A DNA stretch of 64,000 bases from Pseudeuparius sepicola (taxonomy: Eukaryota; Arthropoda; Insecta; Coleoptera; Anthribidae). The stretch is taken from NCBI GenBank assembly GCA_963920635.1, contig OY987298.1:39277787-39341786 (forward strand), given 5' to 3'. Numbering within the stretch: the first letter of the stretch is position 1; each line of letters opens with the position of its first letter. A model generated the notes under the pieces. That model was not told the origin of the DNA. It worked only from the letters and a program-made list of their open reading frames with translations, and ran no database searches. Positions 12,030-23,886 of this stretch are shown here, piece by piece. The position numbers were made by a program, and so were the translations under genes.

Positions 12030-12265
12030 CCGTACTTTCACCGTTTTAGTAGACATTGCCATGGCTGGGCGGCGCGCCGCCGTGTATTCGGCTAGGTTCG
12101 TCAGTCGTTGGCGGGGGGCGGGGCGTGTTTTTTGCTCGCAAAACTCGACTGATAAGCGGTGGGGGACTACTGTGTACTCCCCCCGCCAACGACTGACAAA
12201 CCTAGCTGGACGCACGGCGACGCGCGGCCTATTCCACTATGTCTACCAAAACGGTGAAAGTACGG
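12030..12265. mobile_element. Hairpin MITE with TA target duplication
   Basis: The 236-bp element has ends CCGTACTTTCACCGTTTTAG and the complement of CCGTACTTTCACCGTTTTGG, flanked by TA (12028-12029 and 12266-12267). Inner blocks also pair: GTCAGTCGTTGGCGGGG with CCCCGCCAACGACTGAC. It is GC-rich and almost palindromic throughout, and it shares its left TA with the foldback just before it, so one element inserted at the edge of the other. Confidence 0.8.
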
Positions 12266-12267
12266 TA

Positions 12268-12809
12268 TATTAAGTGCCTAGTTCCCTGATCGAAGCTTTC
12301 CGCAAGGGAAACCTTTTTGAAGCCTAAATCCCAGGACCTATACCTTCCACTATATCGCCGTCTTGCGATGCCTACCTATATGACAACGTTGCATTCATTG
12401 TATAATAGGCGACCTTCTCAAGACGGAAAGTCGGGCTGCCGGGATTACGGGGTAGACCAAAACCGGCTACGGCTACGATATCGTGTGGCGAATGCTCCGG
12501 TGTTTAGGTAGGCCTGTCGACAAGTCGGTCCGGCGTGAATTCGAAGTGCTGAGATTTCGCGAAGCGTCCCGCAAGGCAGATATTTCGCGTTGCCCGGATC
12601 CCAGCGACAAGCACTTTATAGGTACGTCCCACCAAATCGTTGTCTTAGGTTTTCTAAACGATCCTTCATGTAGAGTGGAACAGTTAGTTTAAAAATTCGG
12701 TTAACTTTAGTGTAAAGGAAAAACTTTTGTATGATGCTTATGTCAACAAAATATAAAATCTATATTTACTATATGAAGTAAATAAATTAAAAATATTTTA
12801 TATACCCTA
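12268..12809. other. Region of unknown nature upstream of the gypsy relic
   Basis: GC-richer DNA (12330-12660) with two overlapping plus-strand frames (12317-12511 and 12483-12692) that show no known domain. It could be an older, unrecognisable part of the Ty3/gypsy element that follows. Confidence 0.35.
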
Positions 12810-13530
12810 GATATGTTATCAGGTTACTGGCAGGTGCCTGTGGAGGAAAAAATTAAAGGATACACTGCAAAATTGTCCTCAGGGAAGAGGGAACTTTGAA
12901 TTTAATGTTCCAACTTTTGGATTATGCAATGATCCAGCAACTTTTTAAGAATTAGCAGACAGATCAGGGCAAAAGGAATTTTCTGCCAGATGACGAAAAA
13001 CTAGACGCAGTCAATAAATTCCCAAGACCAAGGTAATTTAAGGACATCCAAAATTTCCTAGTATTGTGTAATTTCATAGCTCGCGCATACTGCATGAAAT
13101 AACAACAAAAAAGAACCAGAAAATTTACCGAAGTAACAAAAAACAAAAAGGCTTTGAGCAACTTAAAACCGCACTCACAACAGCACCAGTCCTACAACAC
13201 TTCAATCCACAGAAAGGAATAATCTTACACACGCAGATGCCAACACAACAGTAATACAATAATTGCAGCCGGACGACAAAGGAACAAGTCACCCTGTGGC
13301 ATACATAAGTAGGAGCCTCTTTATAAGGTCGAAAAAATTATACCATAAGCAATTTGGAGCTGCTTGCCGTAGTTTGGAGTCTGAAGTATATACACCAACT
13401 GATATACGGGAAACCCGTTACAACAGTAACCGACGACCATGCTGTATGTTGGATAGATCAATAGGAAGGTTCACTCCGGAAGATTAGCAAGACGGGCGCT
13501 CTAACTCTAAGAGTTTGAATATCAGTTACC
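12810..13530 (+). pseudogene. Ty3/gypsy pol relic (RT and RNase H)
   Basis: Broken frames spell the order expected for Ty3/gypsy polymerase. RT motif DMLSGYWQVPV with its catalytic Asp is at 12810-12842. The NVPTFGLCNDPATF block follows from about 12900 in a shifted frame. A piece like the RT thumb, DEKLDAVNKFPRP, is near 12997-13030, then FIARAYC near 13073. The RNase H-like part begins with GFEQLKTALTTAPVLQHF (about 13151-13205) and continues with HPVAYISRSL (about 13290) and RLARRAL (about 13482). The YxDD catalytic box between FGLCND and the thumb is deleted. Several stops and at least three frameshifts are present, so it is an old, dead copy. No LTRs were found on either side. Confidence 0.8.
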
Positions 13531-15254
13531 GTATACAACAAGGGATCTCTTCGTAAGAACGAAAACTGCATGTGACACAAAAGTAAGTGAAGGAGTTCCT
13601 ACTTTCCTCCATACATAACAACATAATACAACTCAGCAGGATGGCACTGCTTGCGTTCAATTAAATAGTCAAATAATAAAGCCAGTTGGAGAACGACGGA
13701 AGGCAAACCACTCCAGAATAATAAATAATATCCTGTAGAAGACCGCGAGTACACAGAACTCAATAAAAATGTGATAAGTAATGCCAAAAGCATTGATAGT
13801 ACTTTGGGACTTACACTCAGCTCCAACAAGTGGTTACCTAGGGTTAGCGAAAATAATGAAGAAGTAGAGCTACTCTGCGCCAAATTTCACCCGTCGATTC
13901 TGCTGAATCCCTTGTATGTTTTGATGAATTGTTTTCTAAATATTCGGCTTATTGGGGTGGCCCGCCCCCAGGTGTAAAAGTAATAAATAATTAAATGAAT
14001 ATTTTTATTTCCATTTCTTTGAAAAATTGCTAATAACCTGACCTACCCATACTAAAGTTGTACTATATTTTAAGACCACTGAATGACTACATAAGCGTGT
14101 CATCGTTACTTCCGTAAGACAGACATACACAACGAATTGAGGAATAGTTCATTATTAAAATATTTGACAGTATAGCTCAAAACAGTTCGTTTCAAAAGCT
14201 TTGTATTTAAATGAGGCTTCGCCAGAAAGCCTCATTCCTCAGCAAAACTTCTTCCCAAATACATAGACGCGTTAAACTACAAATGTTTTGGCAGTGTCGT
14301 TAGCGTATCTAGATAGTGTGGCAATAATAATAAGTTGAGAGATTCAAATTGCCTTCAAGTCATATATTTTTTATGCATCTTAAATAACGCTAGAAAAATA
14401 GTCGATTTGTGATTATGTTTTACGTTTTAAATTCTTCGTAGACGAGTCGATGGCCGCAAAATCAATTTCAGTTTCTCCCTGATAATATCGCTAATAATCT
14501 AATTATATGTTTTTTAGCTAAACAGTTTGGTTCTTATACAATAGCGATAATGGTACAATCATAATCGCAGCCTATTAACAACCAAAAGACTCCTTATAAC
14601 AAAAGAGCTTCAATTTCACGCAACAACAGTTTAAATAGGCATAGGTAGTTCTTTCACGTTAATATTAATCAAGTATCCAAAGCCGTGTTGATTACATACT
14701 AAAATTAACTCCTTACCTTGGCGAGTACTTTACAAATATATTAATAGATTTTTGTGGCATAGACCGAAGTTTGCTGCTATTCGGAAAAACACATTTGTTA
14801 AGGTATTAATTATTTATACAAAGCCAATCATTAATCATTTCCAGGAACATTAATACAGTTTAAGGGAAATAGTCGGCAAAGCCTATCCTGTCTATTCTGA
14901 ATAAATGGTCGGTTATAAATGAGAGCTCTATGCTAATTGCTCTAAAGCTTTTAAAAGTTCCGAAATTGTGGGCGCTTTTAGGTGAAGTTGAGCGAATATG
15001 GTACTAGTGCAATCCCGTTTCAGGGTAACCGGCGAAAATGCCATTCCAGACATCAGTGCAAATGGGAGATGAATATGTTTATCTGACTTTTATAATGCCC
15101 TTCCATTCCGCGTTGAAATAGGACGAGCATTTATTTTGTGGTGTTTTTCCAGTACGGATCGTTTAAAACTTTTAAGTCCATCCGTAGAAGGATTAAGTCT
15201 ACCAGTGGCGCTCTGCTTGTAAAAAGTACACAGTATGATTCGCTTTCAAATATA
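13531..15254. other. AT-rich region, nothing recognised
   Basis: The first 400 bp may be more decayed gypsy sequence, but no motif is readable. Beyond that the DNA is AT-rich and non-coding, with one good hairpin at 14210-14236. Confidence 0.45.
14210..14236. repeat. Short stem-loop, 10-bp perfect stem
   Basis: AATGAGGCTT pairs with AAGCCTCATT around a 7-base loop. Nothing around it suggests a function. Confidence 0.5.
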
Positions 15255-16093
15255 GACCGGGAGATAGTGACAGATTTTTGTACGTGATTTTACTCAGTAT
15301 GCCTTGCAAAGGGCATTATGTGGCACATATTCTCACAATAATAAGGTATGAATCAGAGAGTCATCCTGGGTTCTTCATGTGAAAAACTGGGTTTTCAATT
15401 ATTCGAAAAATATGCGTTTTGATATGATTTTATACAGGCTGCCATGTGTTTTATAATGAAGTTCAAATAGAAAATTCCTCGGAAAACCATAGGCATACCG
15501 TTAGGGTGGGTCCAAAGGGCTATTATTGCCACGTGATCTTGTATTTTAATAATTAATTTTTCCACGTTTCTGAACAGGCTGCCAATGAGAAGTATGCAAG
15601 TTCTTATTATGAAAATGCTGAAAAAAGGATGGCATACCGTTTGCCCATGTCCAAGTACTGTTTACATTGAATGTTAGGTATTTAATCATTTAAACGAGTT
15701 ATTCGATGTAAAGTGTACTTGGACATGCGCGAAAGGTATGCCATCCTTTTTTCAGCATATTTATAATAAGAACTTGCATACTTCTCATTGGCAGCCTGTT
15801 CAGAAACTTGGAAAAATTAATTATTAAAATACAAGATCACGTGGCAATAACCCACCCTAACGGTATGCCTATGGTTTTTCGAGGAATTTTCTATTTTGAA
15901 CTTCATTATAAAACACATGGCAGCCTCAAAACGCATATTTTTCGAATAATTGAAAACTTAGTTTTTCACATGAAGAACCCAGGATGACTCTCTCATTCAT
16001 ACCTTCTTATTGTGAGAATATGTGCCACATAATGCCCTTTGCAAGGCATACTGAGTAAAATCACGTCCAAAAATCTGTCACTATCTCCCGGTC
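15255..16093. mobile_element. Foldback family A, full-length copy
   Basis: The left end GACCGGGAGATAGTGACAG is the exact complement of the right end. Arms pair over roughly 400 bp. Near the centre a GGATGGCATACCGTTTGCCC block is mirrored by GGTATGCCATCC with only a short loop, so the 839-bp element is nearly one continuous palindrome. No coding sequence. Flanking bases TATA and CGATA do not give a clear target duplication. Confidence 0.85.
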
Positions 16094-16217
16094 CGATACA
16101 AGAATTAGAAGAATATTGCTAATAAGTATTATTTTCAACTCTTTTATTATGTAGATTGAACTTAAAAAAACAAAACAAAACACTCAAACCAAATCAGATA
16201 CATTATGTCGAATGCCT

Positions 16218-17285
16218 GGATATAGGATATCATATTAGAAAAAACAAAACTCTTTAAAAGAAATTGTTTTCGATGTAAAAATTTTGAAATAGCAGATAAG
16301 AGGAATGTCCCATTATTAGGTATGTATAGTAGCTAACTAGTTTTTAAAACGGCATACCAACGAAAATTGCGTTAATGTGGATATACCGGGTGCATGGATA
16401 TAGGATATCATATTAGAAAAAACAAAATTCTTTAAAAGAAATTGTTTTCGATGTAAAAATTTTGAAATAGCAGATAAGAGGAATGTCCCATTATTAGGTA
16501 TGTATAGTAGCTAACTAGTTTTTAAAACGGCATACCAACGAAAATTGCGTTAATGTGGATATACCGGGTGCATGGATATAGGATATCATATTAGAAAAAA
16601 CAAAATTCTTTAAAAGAAATTGTTTTCGATGTAAAAATTTTGAAATAGCAGATAAGAGGAATGTCCCATTATTAGGTATGTATAGTAGCTAACTAGTTTT
16701 TAAAACGGCATACCAACGAAAATTGCGTTAATGTGGATATACCGGGTGCATGGATATAGGATATCATATTAGAAAAAACAAAATTCTTTAAAAGAAATTG
16801 TTTTCGATGTAAAAATTTTGAAATAGCAGATAAGAGGAATGTCCCATTATTAGGTATGTATAGTAGCTAACTAGTTTTTAAAACGGCATACCAACGAAAA
16901 TTGCGTTAATGTGGATATACCGGGTGCATGGATATAGGATATCATATTAGAAAAAACAAAATTCTTTAAAAGAAATTGTTTTCGATGTAAAAATTTTGAA
17001 ATAGCAGATAAGAGGAATGTCCCATTATTAGGTATGTATAGTAGCTAACTAGTTTTTAAAACGGCATACCAACGAAAATTGCGTTAATGTGGATATACCG
17101 GGTGCATGGATATAGGATATCATATTAGAAAAAACAAAATTCTTTAAAAGAAATTGTTTTCGATGTAAAAATTTTGAAATAGCAGATAAGAGGAATGTCC
17201 CATTATTAGGTATGTATAGTAGCTAACTAGTTTTTAAAACGGCATACCAACGAAAATTGCGTTAATGTGGATATACCGCGTGCAT
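16218..17285. repeat. Satellite array, six tandem copies of a 178-bp unit
   Basis: Units start with GGATATAGGATATCATATTA at 16218, 16396, 16574, 16752, 16930 and 17108, an exact period of 178 bp. The copies are nearly identical. I saw one C/T difference in unit 1 (ACAAAACTC against ACAAAATTC) and a G to C change at about 17279 in the last unit. The unit is AT-rich with no reading frame, and its length is in the range common for nucleosome-phased satellite DNA. Such uniformity means recent amplification or strong homogenisation. The array begins 124 bp after foldback A ends and stops abruptly at 17285. Confidence 0.97.
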
Positions 17286-18408
17286 GGGGTATAAAAAATA
17301 TCACCACCATTACCTTTGGCAGCGCGGGCGGCAGCGATGCTTGGAGTATTTCGAACTGTTTGGACTGCATGTTTTTCTGCCTTCGATCGACTTCGGTTCG
17401 ATTCGAGGTCGGTTCGGAGCGTATGCACATATGCTTATAGAAAATCACCGCTGATGGCTAAGAGCGCTGGGCAAATTGTGCATTCATGGCATTGTTCCTT
17501 AATCGCTTCTGTATGATTTACTAATCGGCCAACACTCATCGGGAATACTACGATTTTATAGGGTAGTACCAGCGTCCAGAGATATACTAATAAATCCGGG
17601 CACTCGGCCTTGTGTAAACAAACGTTTCCCTCTTGCCCTCTCCCGCTCCCTCGGCCCGCTGTCACACAAAAATCAAGACATTTTTATGTGACATTGAACA
17701 CAAAGTTGCGAATATTCCACCTGAAGAGACATATAAGACCGTATAATTTAATTATATAGATTCTGGTAATAGCTACCGTGTATTTTAATTTAACTGTACC
17801 TACCAAAAACTAACGGTATACCTACTTACCTACACAAACAATGTCGTACCAAAGTCTACAAATATTTATACTAATATTTGTAGACTTTGGTAAATAATGG
17901 AAAGTCAATATGAACCTGCCCTGGTATAACTAGCTTGACGGCGATTTAGTTATTCGACCCTCGTAAATGCGAAGCGTGCCAGGTGATGCTGATTTACGAC
18001 CGGTCGCAAAAAATTGTCAGCTTTTTCCAGAGAACAAAGAAATGAGCCGACTTATAGCATTCTCTAGACTTTGGTAGTACTCGACCGAGTGCTATCCTAG
18101 TTCTATCGGGAAAAGTCGTCTCTAGCCGCAAATGGCAACGAAGACGAAATAATATTAGTAATTGCTACCCGTCCCCCGCACAAAGCTTTTGGTTGCTTCT
18201 GGGGTACTCTTAGTGAGGAGTATTGTGTAATTTGTTGAGATTGGAGAAATAGGTGCATATAAAGTTTTGAAGTTTTCTACTAGGGTATAAGCGTACTACA
18301 CTTTTAGGTAACCGTGACATACTAAACTTTACGATTTTGTAATCAAAACACACTATATATTTTTACATTTTGAAATCTAACCATTTTTCCGATTTCACGG
18401 ATACAAAA
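17286..18408. other. Region without a recognised gene
   Basis: The part up to about 17660 is GC-richer and contains overlapping frames on both strands (17227-17448 and 17316-17516) with no domain. A hairpin lies at 17847-17892. The rest is AT-rich DNA. Confidence 0.4.
17847..17892. repeat. Hairpin with 19-20 bp near-perfect arms
   Basis: TACCAAAGTCTACAAATATT is mirrored by ATATTTGTAGACTTTGGTA after a short AT loop. The AGACTTTGGTA half-motif recurs at about 18067, so it may be the end of a small dispersed repeat. Confidence 0.55.
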
Positions 18409-20012
18409 TACAGGGTATACCAGAAAAGAAGGCCAACCGATTAAACCTAGATTCTCGACGTCAAAATATATGTCAATTCAAAATTTTTGTCGATTTTAGA
18501 GATATCAAGTTGAGACTTGGAACCAGATATTACTAACCACTGGTTCTCATTGTTGCAACTCAATAATAAATGAAAATCGCGGGGAGACATAATCTTTTGC
18601 CCCCCCCCCTCAAACTTTTTGTGATGTATGTCAATGGAGAATATAAAGCATACTCTGTGTAATTTAATTTTTAGAATAAATTATTGAATAATTTATACCG
18701 AGGTGAACTTTTAAGTTTGTGTTATTTCTCGGGTTATTTATTCAAAAACAAATTGGTTCAATTCACAAACTCTAACAAAATCTAACTTTAATAGTCAACA
18801 TTTTGTGATGGTGTCTGATGTTCATTTTTTCGTCAGATGCCCATGGAAATAAATGCCACTGGAAAGGTTTGGTAAGTTTTTTTCCTGTATTATTTAGGGG
18901 CGGTGTGAACTTAGCAGCCATAATTTTCTGGCAGCCAAAAATTTCAACGTTTATTTTTTGATTTATACCTACTTCTTCATTTTCCAGTTTAATCTTAGAA
19001 GGTTTTATATAAATAAATCTATAGAAATAAGGAAGGGCGAGGAAAATTTTTTGCTGACAGAAAATCGGTTGCTAACTTCACACCGGTTTATAAATAAAAT
19101 TATCGCCTACCTCATTTAAATGTTACAGATGAATTGTACGTTCAAAACTAAGAAAAAAATGCCTAATAGGCATTGAGTAAAACATCACTGCTTTTCTTGA
19201 AATAGTGTGTCAACATTTTGTTGAGCTCAATCCGTTCCATTTTGAAAGCGAACAATTTTTAGTACATTGTTCATGGGAATTTTTTTGTCACTTTAAATGG
19301 TACAAATATTCTGTAAAATCTGAAAGCGGTAGTTAAAAATTTTATTTTTCGAACTTTGTACTCAACAGGTGTTTGGGGCACATTTTGCCAATTTCGACAC
19401 AAACGGTTGATTTTATCGTAATGGAACAAGAGTACACTTTTGTTGCAAAATGAAAAGATGCACTAAAATGATGGACCTGCAAGACCAAAAAGATAACCTC
19501 AAAAAATTTATGATAAAACACATTGAGATACCCCGCCCCTCCGCCTCTGGGCGATTGGAATAAATTGTTTTACACGAAATTGTTGCACTTCAGCGACTAA
19601 AGGACTGTACCAAGTTTCACTTGAATTGCATAACTTGTGTAGAAGTTTTTGCGAAAAATATGTTTTTTCAAACTGTACTTTTATTACCCTGTAACTTTTT
19701 TTATTAATATGCATTTTTGGACCCATCTTTATAGGAAACTTTTTGTTCAAAATGACATTTTTTACCTGTTATATTACGTTGGCACCATAATTTAGAAATA
19801 CCCTGTATAATGTCAGGGCTTCTGTTACACGATGCCAAAAATTCGTTTTGAAATTTCCCGGTTTCCTCGTATAAATATTTAATTGATTTTATGTCTGCAC
19901 CTGCAATTTTTTTAGGAAAAATGCTAATATCTCAAAAACGGTTGGATTTAGACATAGGACATGTTGCATGTTTTTGTTTCAAAATGATGCCTAGAATCCA
20001 AAAATGCAATAA
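18409..20012. other. Possible decayed element bounded by TACAGGGTAT ends
   Basis: TACAGGGTATAC at 18409 and ATACCCTGTA at about 19798 face each other, as the ends of a 1.4-kb MITE would. No further arm pairing was followed, so this is weak. The interior is AT-rich, with a short C tract at about 18600 and no gene. Confidence 0.3.
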
Positions 20013-20204
20013 TATACAGGGTGTTCCATTTAAAATAAGAAACTTGATATCGACTTCCGGTATAACCGGAAGTGCCAGATTCACCAAAATATTTTAGTTG
20101 AGCAGCGCCCATCGGCATTAGTAAGGTGCCAAATTTTCAGAATTTTCCTACTTTTAGTTTTCCATATATAGATCGATGCATTTCGTGGTGGGCCACACTG
20201 TATA
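20013..20204. mobile_element. Small MITE with TATACAGGGTGTTCC-type ends
   Basis: TATACAGGGTGTTCC at 20013 pairs imperfectly with GGGCCACACTGTATA ending at 20204. It contains an inner palindrome CTTCCGGTATAACCGGAAG. Length and ends fit a non-autonomous DNA element of the TACAGGG type seen repeatedly in this window. Confidence 0.5.
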
Positions 20205-21302
20205 AGTGGGACAAATGATTATTTTGGAAAAGCGGTCCAGTTTATTTTACGAGGGCCGTGCACTAGGCACATTTTTAAAATGTCTTGTGATATTTGGCCC
20301 CACCTGTTTAAATACTCACGAGCCACCACTTATTCCATAAGTTACTTGATTTCCAGATCCGTGACGTCATTGCGGTAGTTCTAAAAGAAAACTAAAATGG
20401 GAAAACCACTATGGAAGTTAACAATACAATAAGCCAAGTGGTCGAATTGGACATAAATATAATATGTAGTAATAACTTGTACCAAACCTCAACTACTGTA
20501 CCCAGCTTTTAGAATATTGCAAATTGTCTTATTTGTATGTTATGTAAGTAGTTATATAATAGTGTTAGTGTTATATAACCCACGTAGGTATCTAACCTAT
20601 GTTTCCATTTTAGTTTATTGGCGCAACAAAGACGCTTTTGTGCTACCTACTAAAATTCCTACAAACAGTCAGCGTGCACCGTATTAGCTACATAGAAGCC
20701 TTCAAAGACATTTCCATTTGTCCGTGGATCGTCATCAGAGTCCCACGCCCGCCGCCGGTCCCTTTTTAGGTACAAATATAGATGACACGTAAAAAATGTC
20801 GTGAAAAGGGACGACATAGAAAACTAATATCCCTTCCGGCGCTCTTGCGTGTAAAAAATGCGGCGCATTTTTCCCGCTGCTACTTTCTGACCATCATAAT
20901 TTGTCAAGTTAATGATACCGCATTCGGGCGAAGTCGATCCCCTCGAGTTTCTTGTGCAAGCTTCCGTACACAAACAAATGTAAATAAAACGTCAACATAT
21001 TCCTTATAAATACGCCTACATTTATTAAGCCGCGGCGGGACCCCCGGGCCCCCTACAAAAACACGGCGGAATCCCGGCGAAAGCGCGACGCTTTGTCAAA
21101 GCCCCCCGCCCATTTGTAAACTTCCCCTTATTATGGGGGCGCCTTGATTAACACCCCATCTCCGATTTTAAAGAAATCGAAGAAAAATTATGTAAGTATA
21201 GCCTGGAATAGAAGAAATCTAAGGTTATAACGACAGTTTCAAGCTAGCCAATCGAAACTGGTTAGGCAACTGAGATTTTGAACGATAAAAAAATGTTTTA
21301 TA
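20205..21302. other. Region without a recognised gene; CpG-rich patch near its end
   Basis: From about 20690 to 21150 the DNA becomes GC-rich with many CpG steps (for example CCGCGGCGGGACCCCCGGG near 21030). A 75-codon plus-strand frame (20782-21009) has no domain. This could be regulatory DNA or the end of an unknown repeat. Confidence 0.35.
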
Positions 21303-21907
21303 GACCATAGGCATACCGTTAACGTGGACCCAAAGGGCTACTATTGTCACGTGAACTTGTATTTTAACACTTAATTTTTCCCTGAACCGGCTGCCAATGA
21401 TAAGTATGCAAGTCCTTGTTATTAAACTGCTGAAGAAATGATGGCATACCGTTTGCGCATGTCCAAGTACACTTTACATCTAATAAATCGTTTAAATGAT
21501 TAAACATCATTCAATTTAAACTGTACATGGGCAAACGGTATGCCATCCTTTTCTCAGCAGTTTCGTAACAAGAACTTTGATATTTCTCACTGGCAGCCTG
21601 TTCAGAAACGTGGAAAAATTAAGTATTAAAATACAAGTTCACGTGACAATAGTAGCCCTTTGGGTCCACGTTAACGATATGCCTATGGTTTTCCGATAAA
21701 TTTTTTACTTTGATCTTAATTATAAAACACGTGGCAGCCTGACTAAAATCATATTTTTCGAATAAATGAAACTCACCTTTCCATATGAAGAACCCAGGAT
21801 GACTCTCTGATACATACCTTATTATTGTGAGAATATAGGCAACATAATGCCCTTTGAAAGGCATAGTGAGTAAAATCACATCCAAAAATCTGTCACTATC
21901 TCCCGGT
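21303..21907. mobile_element. Foldback family A, copy with truncated left arm
   Basis: The right arm is complete to TCTCCCGGTC (21898-21907). The left arm begins only at ACCATAGGCATACCG, so about 175 bp of its outer end is missing. The central GATGGCATACCG and GGTATGCCATCC blocks are kept. It is clearly diverged from the 15-kb copy, so the family did not expand in a single recent burst. Confidence 0.8.
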
Positions 21908-22852
21908 CTATCAAGGTTTTGCCAAGTCAGTTGCTACTGTATGGACTTGTGGTCAGCGTATCGCTAATGTCCTATAATAACGTGTCTAGTAGGTGTTCCA
22001 GATGCAGGTTGAACATGAAAAAATATAAATCTGGTGAATTAGAAACACCCTGCACGTGTATAACCGAGTCGTTACGACTGTTTTTTACAATAAAAATTTA
22101 AATTAAAATTACCCCTTAACGTATATTATATGAATAACAAAATCTAACTTGACTAATTGTAAGTAAAAAAAAATTAAAAATAATTATAATGTTAAACGAC
22201 CACTGAACATTCCCAAGTTTCAAATATGAGATCACGATTCCCTCAAGATGTCTTAAATTTACAAAAATAGAAGTTAACAATATACAGCTAGTCAGCTGTA
22301 ACGGAAAAGCAGCTCTTCTTGGTCTTATAGTTATGTTACAAATATTTATTAACGATCCAATATACAGGGTGTCCATATGACATATGACGTATAGGGTAAA
22401 GGTGCTATAAAAGCTATGACCTTTATTAAAATCAAGAAATAATGTGCCAAAAGGAAGTTACAGGTGAGTTTTCGCTAAATTCGGAGTTAAATAAAAAACA
22501 TCCAGATAATTCAAAAACTCACCTGTTACTTCCCTCCAATCTAGACCAATGCTCTGCTCCGAAAACGACAGGAAAACGTTGTTGCCACAAACACGTGTTT
22601 GTGATCGTCCTCTTTCGCGCCAACGAAATTTCAATGCTCCAAAAAGCCGGTGATTCACATGAAACAAAAAATTCACTATTAATTGTTGAAACTGAAATAA
22701 GTTACACAAGATAGTATCAAGCCGAAAATAAAAGTAGATAAAAATCTAAGGAAAGCACGGCGTCTGACACTATCCTGCATCGGCCAGAACTAGAAACGAC
22801 GGCTTAAGAAGACCAAAATCGTTGAGAAGCTTTTTGTCGCAGAATGATTAGG
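21908..22852. other. Region without a recognised gene
   Basis: AT-rich DNA containing a TATACAGGGTGTCC end at 22361 and a small palindrome at 22453-22533. Frames on both strands at 22442-22714 overlap that palindrome and show no domain. Confidence 0.4.
22453..22533. repeat. Small palindromic MITE-like repeat
   Basis: GGAAGTTACAGGTGAGTTTT pairs with AAAACTCACCTGTTACTTCC, separated by about 40 bp. Length 81 bp. Confidence 0.55.
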
Positions 22853-22881
22853 TCAGGTGCGAGATCCCCCTCCTATGGTTC

Positions 22882-23886
22882 ATGGTGGTGGATGAACTGC
22901 TGCGATTCTTAGAGGAGGAGCAGGGTGTCTACGTACAGGCGTATGCGGACGATGTTGTGATCCTGGTGCAGGGCACAGATATTGAGCTTTTAGAGGAGCT
23001 CATAAATGAAGCTCTGGTGAAGTTCTCTCAGTGGTGCGCCTCTAATGGATTAAGTGTGAACCCTAATGAGGTTGAGCTGGTATTATTTACCAGGAAGAGA
23101 AAACTGGTCCCCAGCCCTTTTGTAGAGCTTCAAGGGACCCAACTAGAAATAAAGAAGGTCAAGTATCTGGGAGTCTGGCTAGACTCCAGACTGACCTTCG
23201 AGGAACACATACTCACAAGCACCAAAAAGGCATGCAACGCGCTGTGGGCGTGCCGCAGAGCCGTGGGAACTTCATGGGGACTGAGTCCGAAGATCATGCT
23301 TTGGATTTACAAGGCAATGATTGTACTCATGATCACGCATGGGGCTGTCGTTTGGTGGTTAGGCGCTTGCAGGGCCAGACCAAAGGCGGCGCTTCATAAG
23401 ATACAACGCCTAGCCTGCCTCTGCATCACGGGGGCCCTCGGGACTGCCCCTTCCCGGGCCTTGGAGGCACTGGTGGGTCTCCCTCCATTGGGTGCTGTGG
23501 TGGAGTATGAGGCGGCTAAGGCGGCACTCAGACTAGAGGGTCTTAACATCTGGGTTTCTGGGAGCTCACCTGGTGGACATCAAGGGCTATGGTCTGAGCT
23601 AAGGGAGGCACTTCCCGTCCTGGAGATGAGAAGGAACGTGAAAGAGCCATTTATTGGCTTCAATGATAGACTCCACTTCTCCTTCCCAGAAAGGAAAGAG
23701 TGGATGGAAGGGAACACTAGTACCCGGAAGGGACTAGTCTGGTACACAGATGGGTCCAAAATGGGGAAGGGAACGGGGGCCGGAGCCTACTGCAATGAAT
23801 TGGCCTGTAAACTCAGTCTCCCTAGGAGAACACCCTACGGTGTTCCAGGCGGAGTTGTTTGCCATTATGTTGGTGGAGGAATGTAG
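22882..23886 (+). pseudogene. Non-LTR reverse transcriptase, C-terminal half, running into RNase H
   Basis: The 334-residue frame starts with MVVDELL, which in intact relatives lies inside the polymerase, so this ATG is not a real start. The catalytic YADD box is intact at residues 21-24 (22942-22953). It is followed by the usual GLSVNPNE and KYLGVWLDSRLTFEEHI blocks, then the thumb region with HGAVVWW, LHKIQRLACLCITGA and ALEALVGLPPL. Near residues 285-303 the RNase H start appears as VWYTDGSKMGKGTGAGAY with its first Asp. Soon afterwards the frame is lost: the RNase H domain continues in another frame (23750-24343). The fingers domain, the endonuclease and ORF1 are missing. It is a dead copy, but with little decay otherwise, so it is fairly young. 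Confidence 0.88.

Noticed and set aside
16218..17285. Regularly spaced repeats as a CRISPR array
   Set aside because: The whole 178-bp unit repeats without unique spacers, and the window is eukaryotic. It is satellite DNA.
18600..18611. C tract as evidence for another hAT end like that at 2081
   Set aside because: No GGCGTAGCC end or target duplication lies beside it.
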